From an uncultured Flavonifractor sp. (GTDB lineage: Bacteria > Bacillota > Clostridia > Oscillospirales > Oscillospiraceae): 38,531 nt of DNA. The notes under the pieces are model-generated. The model was not told where the DNA came from and searched no databases. It worked only from the letters and a program-made list of their open reading frames with translations. The stretch spans positions 1-38,531 of the forward strand of contig CALWXZ010000010.1 in assembly GCA_944385625.1 (NCBI GenBank), given 5' to 3'. Both the position numbers and the translations under genes were made by a program. Shown here piece by piece: positions 14,753 through 22,019 of the stretch. Each line of letters begins with the position of its first letter. Positions within the stretch are counted from its first letter, which is position 1.

Positions 14753-15394
14753 ATGGGAATCTTCAACCCGGAACACGGGATCTTCCGCCTGACGGAGAAG
14801 ATGGCGGACCTGGTGCTTTTAAGTCTTTTTTGGCTGGTGTGCTCCATACCGCTGGTGACCCTGGGGCCGGCCACCACGGCCCTTTACAATACGGTGTTGC
14901 GCTGCATCCGGGGGGATGAGCGCAACAGCTGGGCCCTGTTTTTCCGTACCTTTAAGGAAAATTTCAAGGTGGGAGCTCTGACCAGTCTGGTGGTGGTACC
15001 TCTGCTGGCGGTGCTGGTTATTCTCCATGAGCTGCTCTATCAGATGGCCCTGACAGACCGGACGGGCTATGTGCTCTACTCCGCCTATCAGGTGTTCCTG
15101 CTGCTGCCGGTGGGGGCTGTCTGCTACCTCTTTCCGGTGCTCTCCCGGTTCACCTTTCAGGTCAGCGGCCTGCTGGTCACCTGCTGCAAGCTGGCCATCG
15201 CCCATCTGCCCAGCACCGTGCTGATGGGGCTGATCGTCTTTGCCGCGCTGATGGTGTGCGCCCGTCTGCCCATTCTGCTGGTACTGGTCCCCACCGTTGT
15301 GGCCGCCCTCCACTCCTTCCTGCTGGAGCGCATTTTCCGGCCCTACATCGAGGCCCAGCGGCAGACCGGTGAGGAGGAAGAGGACGAGGAATAA
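14753..15394 (+). CDS. DUF624 (YesL-like) membrane protein
   Basis: A 213-residue membrane protein of the YesL/DUF624 family. These proteins often sit beside sugar ABC transporters or YesMN sensors, but have no proven activity. About four to five hydrophobic segments are seen: SLFWLVCSIPLVTLGPAT, LTSLVVVPLLAVLVIL, an aromatic segment near LLLPVGAVCYLFPV, STVLMGLIVFAALM and ILLVLVPTVVAAL. The tail is very acidic (EEEEDEE). The ATG at 14753 follows GGGGGAGG by about 9 bp. An upstream in-frame TTG adds six residues but would include that site. A strong terminator follows. Confidence 0.85.
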   Translation: MGIFNPEHGIFRLTEKMADLVLLSLFWLVCSIPLVTLGPATTALYNTVLRCIRGDERNSWALFFRTFKENFKVGALTSLVVVPLLAVLVILHELLYQMALTDRTGYVLYSAYQVFLLLPVGAVCYLFPVLSRFTFQVSGLLVTCCKLAIAHLPSTVLMGLIVFAALMVCARLPILLVLVPTVVAALHSFLLERIFRPYIEAQRQTGEEEEDEE

Positions 15395-15414
15395 ACTGAA
15401 TCCGCCAAGGAAAA

Positions 15415-15458
15415 AGCCGTGCCGGCTTCCGATTGGGAAGCCGGCACGGCTCTTTTTT
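15415..15458. terminator. Bidirectional terminator between the YesL-like gene and gntR
   Basis: A perfect 16-bp stem (15415-15430 with 15436-15451), a 5-nt loop, a run of six T on the + side, and AAAAA before the stem serving the - strand. It separates two convergent genes. Confidence 0.93.
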
Positions 15459-15461
15459 GCG

Positions 15462-16136
15462 TCAGAGTGAGGAGTGCATCATGGTGTTGATGGCCTCCTG
15501 GTAGGAGAGCTGGATGTGCTCGGTGAGCAGCTGGCAGGCGGTGTCCTGCTTTTGCTGAAGAATGGCGTCCAGAATGGCGATGTGCTCCTGATTGCTGACC
15601 TGATAGCGCAAGGGCCGCCAGGCGGTGATGCGGATCAGGTTCAGGTAGTCCACCAGACTGCGCATCAGTTGGGAGGCGTACTGGTTGCGGAGGGTGTCCA
15701 CCAGTTCCAGATGGAACCGGTTGTCCAGGTCGATGAGAGGGGAGGCGGTCTGTCCGGCCTGTCCGGCCTCGTCATCCTGGTGCTCCAGCAGCAGCGCCCG
15801 CATATCGGAGGCCCACTGGAGGTCCACCTGGTAGAAGCACTGCCGGAGGATCATGGGCTCCAACAGGGAGCGGATCTCAAAAATATCGTGGATGCTTTTG
15901 GGGGTGGGGCGGGTGATCTCGATCCCTTTGCGGGGGTGGATATGGACCAGATTGTCCTGAGCCAGGGCCAGAACGGCCTCCCGCACCGGCGTCCGGCCCA
16001 GTCCCAGGGACTCCTGTAGCTGCGATTCGTTGACAAATTGTCCGGGAGCCAGTTCTTTCTGCAAAATCATGGTTTTGATCTGATCGTAGGCCAGCTTGGA
16101 AAGGCTGGTTTCCCGCTTCATATTGATGGGTGCCAT
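15462..16136 (-). CDS. FCD-domain GntR family regulator of the uronate locus
   Basis: A 224-residue regulator of the FadR/FCD branch of GntR, the group that includes UxuR, ExuR and KdgR-type uronate repressors. The winged helix spans about residues 10-75, with recognition segment LGLGRTPVREAVLAL and wing HPRKGIEIT. The all-helical FCD ligand domain follows (IFEIRSLLEPMI, DLDNRFHLELV, SNQEHIAILDAI), with Asp and His residues placed as in metal- and acid-sugar-binding FCD domains. The ATG at 16136 has AGGAGGA 8 bp before it. It is divergent from uxaC, so it probably represses both itself and the locus and is released by a uronate or a pathway intermediate. Confidence 0.88.
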   Translation of the reverse strand: MAPINMKRETSLSKLAYDQIKTMILQKELAPGQFVNESQLQESLGLGRTPVREAVLALAQDNLVHIHPRKGIEITRPTPKSIHDIFEIRSLLEPMILRQCFYQVDLQWASDMRALLLEHQDDEAGQAGQTASPLIDLDNRFHLELVDTLRNQYASQLMRSLVDYLNLIRITAWRPLRYQVSNQEHIAILDAILQQKQDTACQLLTEHIQLSYQEAINTMMHSSL

Positions 16137-16164
16137 AGGCAACTTCCTCCTGTATGACACATCA

Positions 16165-16210
16165 GTACAACCGGCCTGATATATCAGTTGTACATTCATG
16201 TAATATATCA
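16165..16210. promoter_or_regulatory. Candidate operator cluster in the gntR leader
   Basis: A perfect palindrome TGATATATCA (16177-16186) lies within an inverted repeat GTACAAC (16165-16171) ... GTTGTAC (16187-16193). A second TAATATATCA (16201-16210) follows. All are downstream of the gntR -10, where a bound repressor would block elongation or initiation. The ATATATCA core also appears upstream of uxaC. This assignment is inference. Confidence 0.55.
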
Positions 16211-16219
16211 TTTATTTGC

Positions 16220-16248
16220 AGTATACCAGTCTTACCGGAACGCGTCAA
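16220..16248 (-). promoter_or_regulatory. Promoter of gntR
   Basis: On the - strand, TTGACG (16248-16243) and TATACT (16225-16220) are 17 bp apart, with a TGG before the -10. The AT-rich bases 16249-16423 between this promoter and the uxaC promoter contain no gene. One small palindrome (16386-16398) is the only other structure seen there. Confidence 0.78.
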
Positions 16249-16423
16249 GTCAAAAGGAAAATGAAGGTAAAACTAAAAAAGCAGCAATTATAGACAAAAA
16301 ATAAGATAAAAATCGAGGCTATAGGGAATTTTTCCGCTTACGCCCGACAAATGTTGTTGTCAAATTATCACAAGAGCAAAAAAATGAAAATGATTTTCTT
16401 TGGCAGAATTGTCGGTATAAGGG

Positions 16424-16452
16424 TTGACAGGTCGAATGAACTGTGATATCTT
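16424..16452 (+). promoter_or_regulatory. Promoter of the uronate operon
   Basis: A perfect -35 TTGACA (16424-16429) and -10 TATCTT (16447-16452) are spaced 17 bp apart. The predicted start near 16459 is directly followed by the tandem ATATCAGC repeats. Confidence 0.75.
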
Positions 16453-16462
16453 CAAACCATAA

Positions 16463-16495
16463 AATATATCAGCAATATATCAGCTGGATATCAGC
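16463..16495 (+). promoter_or_regulatory. Three tandem 11-bp repeats, candidate GntR operator
   Basis: AATATATCAGC occurs twice head to tail (16463-16473, 16474-16484), then TGGATATCAGC (16485-16495). The 11-bp period is one helical turn, so three copies present the same face. They lie at about +5 to +37 of the uronate operon and share ATATCA with the elements in the gntR leader. Repression by the divergent GntR protein is the simplest reading. Confidence 0.6.
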
Positions 16496-16533
16496 ACATT
16501 CCAAAGATATCCAAAGATAGGGGAGGGAACGAT

Positions 16534-17973
16534 ATGAGCGGTTCAAAACCCTTTTTGGACGAGGATTTTCTGCTGACCACCGGCACGGCAAGGGCGCTGT
16601 ATCACGGCGTGGCGGAGCAGATGCCCATCCTGGACTACCATTGTCATGTCAGTCCCAGGGAAATTGCCGAGAACCGGGTGTTTCATGATCTTACCCAGCT
16701 GTGGCTGGAGGGGGACCACTACAAGTGGCGGCTGATGCGGGCCAACGGGGCCCGGGAGCACCAGGTCACCGGCGACGCCGGCGGCTTTGAGAAGTTCCAG
16801 ACCTGGGCCAACGCCCTGGAGCGGGCGCCGGGCAATCCCCTCTACCACTGGAGCCACCTGGAGCTGCGCCGTTACTTCCACTATGACGGCCATCTGACCG
16901 GGGCCAACGCCAAAGAGGTGTGGGACCATTGCAGCCGGGTGATCGGCCAGGGGATGTCTGTCCGGGACATCCTGAAACAATCCAATGTAACCCTGCTGTG
17001 TACCACCGACGATCCGGCGGACAGCCTGGAATGGCACCGGGAAATGGCCGCCGATCCCACGTTGGAGACCCGGGTGCTGCCCGCCTTCCGGCCCGATCAG
17101 GCGGTCAACCTGGAGAAACCGGAGTTTACCGCCTATCTGGAGCGGCTGGGGCGGGCGGCCGGCTGGAAGATTGACGGCTGGGACAGCCTGACGGCGGCGC
17201 TGGAGGGGCGGATGGAGTTTTTCCACGCCAACGGCTGCCGGGTGGCCGACCACGGACTGGACAACATCTGCTTCCTGCCCGCAGGCGCGGAGGAGCTGGA
17301 CGGCATCCTGAAGCGGCGGCTGGCCGGCCAAGCGATAAGCGGGGAGGAGCGGTGGAAGTACAAGACGGCGCTGCTGTGCTTCTTCGGCCGGAGCTACGCC
17401 AAGCGGGGCTGGGCCATGCAGCTCCACTTCGCCGCCCAGCGCAACAACAACGCCAGAATGTACCGGCTGCTGGGGCCGGATACCGGCTACGACAGCATCG
17501 GGCCGGGGGTGAACCTGCCCGATCTGGCCGCCTTCCTCAGTACGCTGGAGGAGGAGGGGGCCCTGCCCAAGACCATCCTCTACTCCCTGGACCCCAACGA
17601 CAACGCGGGTCTCATCACCCTGATGGGCTGCTTCCAGGGACCGGGCGCGGCCGGAAAGATGCAGCACGGCGCAGCCTGGTGGTTCAACGACAACAAGGGG
17701 GGGATAGAGGCCCAGCTGACGGCCCTGGCCGCCAACGGCCTGCTGGGGAATTTTGTGGGGATGCTCACCGATTCCCGCAGTTTCCTGTCCTACACCCGGC
17801 ATGAATATTTCCGGCGCATCCTCTGCAATCTGCTGGGGAGCTGGGTGGAGAGCGGCCAGTTCCCCGACGACCGGCCGGCCCTGGAGAACCTGACGGCCGA
17901 CATCTGTTACCGCAACAGCGTGCGTTATTTTGGGATGGCACAGTATCATTTACGGGGGGCGGAAAACCTATGA
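16534..17973 (+). CDS. uxaC: Glucuronate/uronate isomerase UxaC
   Basis: A 479-residue amidohydrolase-fold isomerase that converts D-glucuronate to D-fructuronate and D-galacturonate to D-tagaturonate, the shared entry step of both branches. The metal-binding His-x-His is at residues 36 and 38 ([16 protein letters not shown]). Further family blocks are [42 protein letters not shown] and [20 protein letters not shown]. The length is normal (470 in E. coli). GGGGAGGGAACGAT precedes the ATG. The stop overlaps the next gene by ATGA, which couples the isomerase to an ABC ATPase. Confidence 0.96.
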   Translation: MSGSKPFLDEDFLLTTGTARALYHGVAEQMPILDYHCHVSPREIAENRVFHDLTQLWLEGDHYKWRLMRANGAREHQVTGDAGGFEKFQTWANALERAPGNPLYHWSHLELRRYFHYDGHLTGANAKEVWDHCSRVIGQGMSVRDILKQSNVTLLCTTDDPADSLEWHREMAADPTLETRVLPAFRPDQAVNLEKPEFTAYLERLGRAAGWKIDGWDSLTAALEGRMEFFHANGCRVADHGLDNICFLPAGAEELDGILKRRLAGQAISGEERWKYKTALLCFFGRSYAKRGWAMQLHFAAQRNNNARMYRLLGPDTGYDSIGPGVNLPDLAAFLSTLEEEGALPKTILYSLDPNDNAGLITLMGCFQGPGAAGKMQHGAAWWFNDNKGGIEAQLTALAANGLLGNFVGMLTDSRSFLSYTRHEYFRRILCNLLGSWVESGQFPDDRPALENLTADICYRNSVRYFGMAQYHLRGAENL

Positions 17974-18701
17974 GTATGATAAGCGTCAAGGGGCTGAAAA
18001 AGAGCTTTAAAAACCATGAGGTGCTCAAAAGCATCGACATTGAGATCCAGCCCGGCGAGGTGGTGGCCATTGTGGGGCCGTCCGGCTGCGGCAAGTCCAC
18101 CTTCCTGCGCTGCCTCAACCTGCTGGAGAAGCCCTCCGGCGGTCAGATCCTCTACCACGACGTGGACCTGGTCACCGCCGACAACAAGACGGCCACCAAG
18201 GCTCTGCTGGGCATGGGCATGGTGTTCCAGCAGTTTAATCTGTTTCCCCACCTGACGGTGCTGGACAACATCATCCTGGCGCCCATGATGGTGAAGGGCC
18301 AGGACAAAAAGACCAGCCAGGAACAGGCCATGGCGCTGCTCAAGACCGTGGGCCTGGAGGACAAGAAGGACGCCTATCCCAATCAGCTCTCCGGAGGCCA
18401 GCAGCAGCGCATCGCCATCGCCCGGGCCCTGGCCATGAAGCCGGAGGTCATGCTCTTTGACGAGCCCACCTCCGCTCTGGACCCCGAGATGGTGGGCGAG
18501 GTGCTGGACGTGATGAAAAAGCTGGCGGCGGAGGGCATGACCATGCTGGTGGTCACCCATGAGATGGGCTTCGCCCGGGAGGCCGCCGACCGGGTCATCT
18601 TTATCGACGGCGGCTACATCGTGGAGGACAGCAAGCCCGAGGAATTTTTCAGTCACCCCAAGAACAAGCGTCTTCAGGACTTTTTGAGCAAGATGCTCTG
18701 A
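17970..18701 (+). CDS. Polar amino-acid-type ABC transporter ATP-binding protein (GlnQ-like)
   Basis: A 243-residue ATPase of the GlnQ/HisP (PAAT) family. It shows Walker A (GPSGCGKST), Q-loop ([17 protein letters not shown]), signature ([15 protein letters not shown]), Walker B ([19 protein letters not shown]) and the switch His (VTHEMGFA). It lacks the C-terminal regulatory domain of sugar-type MalK ATPases. It overlaps uxaC by 4 bp. Its cognate binding protein and permease lie 3.3 kb downstream, behind four enzyme-like genes. Family membership is clear. The transported substrate is not, and the operon argues for an acidic sugar or sugar conjugate. Confidence 0.93.
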   Translation: MSMISVKGLKKSFKNHEVLKSIDIEIQPGEVVAIVGPSGCGKSTFLRCLNLLEKPSGGQILYHDVDLVTADNKTATKALLGMGMVFQQFNLFPHLTVLDNIILAPMMVKGQDKKTSQEQAMALLKTVGLEDKKDAYPNQLSGGQQQRIAIARALAMKPEVMLFDEPTSALDPEMVGEVLDVMKKLAAEGMTMLVVTHEMGFAREAADRVIFIDGGYIVEDSKPEEFFSHPKNKRLQDFLSKML

Positions 18702-18730
18702 TCTTCATTGATTTAAGGAGGAAATCAACC

Positions 18731-19483
18731 ATGTCTCAGATCAAGGTAGCCCGTTACAGCGATGTGAAGTACGACTTCGTCAACGGCTTTGCCCGGGTGC
18801 CGGTGCTGGAAGGGGTCTTTGACCAGGCCCACTTCGCTCACTGCGCCCTCCAGCCCGGCTGCTCCGTGACCCCTGAGGTCTACTCGGTGAAGGAGCACAA
18901 CCAGCTGTTCATCTTCACCAAGGGCAAGGGCTATGTGACCACCCCCCGCCAGGCCTGGAACATTGTGGAGCCCGGTGTGTTTGTGCCCGAGTTTGACGCC
19001 GAGCGTTTCACCATCACCTGCTCCGCCGACAGCAAGCAGCCTCTGGAGTATCTGCACATCATCACCGAGCTGAACGACTACGACAAGAACAGCCTGGTGG
19101 AGTCCCGTATGGTGCTGCCCCGGTTCCGCGGCATCTCCCAAGGCTGGACCTATGACGAGGACTTCAAGGACAACGACACCACCACCTCCATCATGCTGCT
19201 GGAGCACCGCAACCTGGGCCGGCTGTCCATGGGCTGCGTCCGGGGCAAGGGTCCCATCGAGATCGGCCAGCACATCCACAACGAGCTGGCCCAGTGGTAC
19301 TTCCCCCTGCCCGGCTCCGAGTTTATCTACACCGCCGGCGGAGAAGAGGTCAAGATGACCGGCGGCGACCTGTCCTTTACCCCCACCGGCTTCTGGCACG
19401 GCAGCAAGGTGGCGGCCGGCCAGGTGTGCGACTACATCTGGTTTGAGATGTGCATCGACGGCTATCCCGGAGAGATCAAATAA
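18731..19483 (+). CDS. Tandem bicupin protein, copy 1 (metal-site Glu replaced)
   Basis: A 250-residue protein that I cannot assign to a named enzyme. Two cupin-like halves are visible. The N-terminal half (PEVYSVKEHNQLFIFTKGKG, residues 48-67) has no His-x-His pair. The C-terminal half has cupin motif 1 (GQHIHNELAQWY; His181, His183) and motif 2 (TPTGFWHGS; His223). At the usual Glu position of HxHxxxE there is Ala187, with Gln188 next. It matches the next gene along its whole length at roughly half of positions by eye. AAGGAGG lies 8 bp before the ATG. No signal peptide is seen, so it should be cytoplasmic. By context it may act on a uronate or derivative, or partner copy 2. Confidence 0.85.
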   Translation: MSQIKVARYSDVKYDFVNGFARVPVLEGVFDQAHFAHCALQPGCSVTPEVYSVKEHNQLFIFTKGKGYVTTPRQAWNIVEPGVFVPEFDAERFTITCSADSKQPLEYLHIITELNDYDKNSLVESRMVLPRFRGISQGWTYDEDFKDNDTTTSIMLLEHRNLGRLSMGCVRGKGPIEIGQHIHNELAQWYFPLPGSEFIYTAGGEEVKMTGGDLSFTPTGFWHGSKVAAGQVCDYIWFEMCIDGYPGEIK

Positions 19484-19531
19484 GATCGGATCACTTCATA
19501 TCATCTATTTCAATGAAAAGGGGAATGTACC

Positions 19532-20281
19532 ATGGCTCTGGTTCAGATTTCGAGAGGCGCTGAGATCAAGCACAACTATGTGGACGGCGTATCCCGGGTG
19601 CCCATTCTGGAGGGCACCTACCACGACGCGACGGTGGAGCGCATCTCCATCCAGCCCGGCGCCGACCTGACCCCGGAGATCTACTCCCGTCAGGAGCACA
19701 ACCAGGTGTTCCTCATCACCGCCGGCAAGGGCTATATCGTCACCCCCCGCCGGGTGTTCAACATCACCGAGGTCTCCGTGTTTGTGCCCGACTTCGACAA
19801 GGAGCAGTTCACCTTCCACTGCGCCGCCGACGCCAAGGGGACTATGGAGATCATCCACTTTGTCACCGAGCTGAGCGACTACGACAAGACCTGCCTGAAG
19901 GAGTCCCACTTGACCCTGCCCCGGTTCCGGGGGGTGTCCCAGGCCTGGCATTACAAGGAGGACTTCACCGGCGCCGACATCCAGCAGATGATGCTCATCG
20001 AGCACCGCAACCTGGGCCGGCTGTCCATGGGCGCCAACTTCGGCACCGGTCCCAACTACATCGGCCAGCACATCCACAACGAGCTGGAGCAGTGGTATAT
20101 CATGCTGCCCGGCGCCAGCTTTACCTATACCGCCGAGGATGAGAAGATCCATGTGGTGGGGGGCGACGTGACCTACACCCCCCACGGCTCCCACCATGGC
20201 AGCGAGTGCGCCGATGGCGAGAAGTTCGCCTATGTGTGGTTCGAGCTGTGCGAGAACGGCTATCCCGGCGAGATTAAGTAA
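19532..20281 (+). CDS. Tandem bicupin protein, copy 2 (intact metal site)
   Basis: A 249-residue paralog of the preceding protein, nearly gap-free in alignment and ending in the same GYPGEIK. Cupin motif 1 in the C-terminal half is complete as HxHxxxE (His180, His182, Glu186), and motif 2 provides His222 (TPHGSHHGS). A bound divalent metal is therefore likely. The N-terminal half keeps the EHNQ...GKGY block without metal ligands. AAAAGGGG lies 8 bp before the ATG. The architecture is reminiscent of cupin sugar isomerases such as KduI or IolB, but their full signatures are not recognised and the name would be a guess. The next gene starts 2 bp after the stop. Confidence 0.85.
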   Translation: MALVQISRGAEIKHNYVDGVSRVPILEGTYHDATVERISIQPGADLTPEIYSRQEHNQVFLITAGKGYIVTPRRVFNITEVSVFVPDFDKEQFTFHCAADAKGTMEIIHFVTELSDYDKTCLKESHLTLPRFRGVSQAWHYKEDFTGADIQQMMLIEHRNLGRLSMGANFGTGPNYIGQHIHNELEQWYIMLPGASFTYTAEDEKIHVVGGDVTYTPHGSHHGSECADGEKFAYVWFELCENGYPGEIK

Positions 20282-20283
20282 CC

Positions 20284-21126
20284 ATGACGCACGACTGGGG
20301 GCTGTTGGGCTCTAACAGCACCTACCGCTATCTACCCCTGGAGGCCTGCCTGGACCAGCTGGCGGCCCTGGGCCTGACGGCCTTGGACTTTGTGCCCCAG
20401 GCCCCCCATTTCTGGTGCAGCCATACCGAGATGGGGGACGCCGCCGCCCTGAGGCGGAGGCTGGAGGACCGGGGGCTGCGGGCCGATGTGGTGACCCCGC
20501 CCTCCTACCGGTATTCCATTGCCGCCCCGCCGGGGCGGCAGCGGCAGGCCACGCTGGACTACTACCGCCGGTGCATCCTGTTGGCGGCCTCCCTGGGGGC
20601 ACGCCGGATGGTACTGGGGGCGGATGGGGCCTGCTGGGATCTGGAGCGTGACAGGCTGCTGGACCTGGCGGCCCAGCTGCTGGACAGGCTGTGTCCCACG
20701 GCGGCGGCCGCCGGTGTGAAGCTGCTGCTGACCCCTGTTCCAGGCCCCGACGCCCCGCTGATTGCCCAGTCGCCGGTCCTGGGACCGGCGGCGGAGCTGC
20801 TGGGAGTGATCCGGCAGGTGGGCAGCCCCTGGCTGGGGGCCTGCCTGGACACCAACGCCATGAGCCTGTGGGGGGACGACATCCCCGGCTGGTTTGAACG
20901 GCTGGGGGAGTGTACCCACCTGGTCCGGCTGTGCGACGGCAACTACCACGGCTGGCGGGCCTGGGGGGAGGGGTGCCTGCCCATGGAGCGCTACCTGGAG
21001 CAGCTGGAGGAGGCGGGCTATGACGGTCCCATTTCCTTGCTGCTGCCCGGCGAGCGGTATGTGGACCGGCCGGAACACCCGCTGAGGAAGGCCCTGGCGG
21101 TGCTGAGAACAGGGGGGAGGACATGA
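20284..21126 (+). CDS. TIM-barrel epimerase/isomerase-like protein, copy 1 (metal ligands lost)
   Basis: A 280-residue protein of the xylose-isomerase-like TIM-barrel (AP endonuclease 2) superfamily. It aligns with the next gene product at barrel landmarks (QAPHFWCSHTEM, VVTPPSYRY, GVKLLL, CLDTNAM, LVRLCDGNYHG). Against that copy, three of four expected metal ligands are replaced: Thr150 for Glu, a Leu-Val-Arg stretch at 213-215 for His-x-His, and Leu253 for the last Glu. Only Asp189 stays. It may be catalytically dead by the standard mechanism or use other chemistry. It starts 2 bp after copy 2 of the cupins with little ribosome binding site of its own, so translation is probably coupled. 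It overlaps the next gene by ATGA. Confidence 0.82.
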   Translation: MTHDWGLLGSNSTYRYLPLEACLDQLAALGLTALDFVPQAPHFWCSHTEMGDAAALRRRLEDRGLRADVVTPPSYRYSIAAPPGRQRQATLDYYRRCILLAASLGARRMVLGADGACWDLERDRLLDLAAQLLDRLCPTAAAAGVKLLLTPVPGPDAPLIAQSPVLGPAAELLGVIRQVGSPWLGACLDTNAMSLWGDDIPGWFERLGECTHLVRLCDGNYHGWRAWGEGCLPMERYLEQLEEAGYDGPISLLLPGERYVDRPEHPLRKALAVLRTGGRT

Positions 21127-21959
21127 GGGGCATCCGACGCGGCCAGCTGGTGAATATGAACCAGCACTACCGCCGTTTCTCTCTGGACTACTTCCTGGAC
21201 TGCCAGCAGAAGTTGGGCGTCCGGCAGATCGAACTGTGGTGCGGGGCTTCCCACTTCTGGCTGGACCACACCGGCTACGACGACGTTTCCCTGCTGAAGG
21301 ACAAGCTGAAAGCCCATCAGGTACGGGTGGTGTCCATTACCGCCCCCAGCATGGCCTACCAGTATCAGTACGCCGCCCAGGACAAGGACCAGCTGGAATA
21401 CTCCTTTCGCTATTTTTCCAACGCCATCCGCCTGGCCTCCGAGTTGGAAGCCGACCGGGTGGTGGTCAACTCCGGCTGGGGCTACCTGGGGGAGGACGAG
21501 GGCACCATGTGGAACCGCTGCCGGGATCATCTCCGGCGGCTGTGCCAGGTGGCCCGGCCTCTGGGGGTGAAGCTGGTGATGGAGTCCCTGCGGGATGACG
21601 AGAGCAACCTGGTCTACAACCTGGACCGGGCGGCGCGGATGTACCGGGAGGTGGACCACCCCAGCCTGAAGATGATGGTGGACAACATCGCCACCGGCGC
21701 GGCGGGGGAGAGCCTGGAGGACTGGTTTCGGGCCTTCGGGCCGGAGCTGATCCATATGCACTTTCTGGACGGCGACCCCTGGCTGCACAACATCTGGGGA
21801 GACGGAAACACCTCCCTGTCCCAACAGATCCAGATCATGAACCAATGGAACTATACCGGCTACCTGGTGCAGGAGGTGGCGGATGAGCACTATTTCTCTC
21901 ACCCCTTCCAGGCGGACCGGAAAAACCTCCGGGTCCTGGAGCGGTTCCTGGAGGACTGA
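21123..21959 (+). CDS. TIM-barrel sugar epimerase/isomerase (FrlC-like)
   Basis: A 278-residue member of the xylose-isomerase-like TIM-barrel family. The four metal ligands of the D-tagatose 3-epimerase/FrlC group can be placed at Glu154 (LVMESLRDDESN), Asp187 (MMVDNI), His211 within His-x-His (IHMHFLDG) and Glu251 (LVQEVADE). By eye the ESN...D...HxH pattern is closest to FrlC, the fructoselysine 3-epimerase. The start overlaps the previous stop by 4 bp, with GGGGGGAGG just before. In this locus it may epimerise a ketouronate or an aminated derivative. The activity is not proven by sequence. Confidence 0.87.
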   Translation: MRGIRRGQLVNMNQHYRRFSLDYFLDCQQKLGVRQIELWCGASHFWLDHTGYDDVSLLKDKLKAHQVRVVSITAPSMAYQYQYAAQDKDQLEYSFRYFSNAIRLASELEADRVVVNSGWGYLGEDEGTMWNRCRDHLRRLCQVARPLGVKLVMESLRDDESNLVYNLDRAARMYREVDHPSLKMMVDNIATGAAGESLEDWFRAFGPELIHMHFLDGDPWLHNIWGDGNTSLSQQIQIMNQWNYTGYLVQEVADEHYFSHPFQADRKNLRVLERFLED

Positions 21960-21962
21960 GCG

Positions 21963-21991
21963 TTATTTCCCGATTTCTCATCGGTAAATAA
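21963..21991 (+). other. Hairpin before the ABC binding-protein gene
   Basis: A 12-position stem (21963-21974 with 21980-21991) with one mismatch and a 5-nt loop lies 4 bp after the preceding stop and 29 bp before the next ATG. Together with the hairpin after that gene, it brackets the binding-protein message. Confidence 0.5.
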
Positions 21992-22019
21992 AATCAAATT
22001 TAAAGGAAAGGTGAACATC

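Noticed and set aside
16163..16193. Classical FadR/UxuR consensus operator (TGGTNNACCA type)
   Set aside because: Only the weaker GTACAAC...GTTGTAC arms are present, spaced 15 bp apart, which is too far for the standard operator. The ATATATCA elements are the better candidates.
18731..20281. Naming the cupin pair KduI or IolB
   Set aside because: The fold and context would suit, but the length, the ligand-free N-terminal half and the specific motifs do not let me recognise either family.
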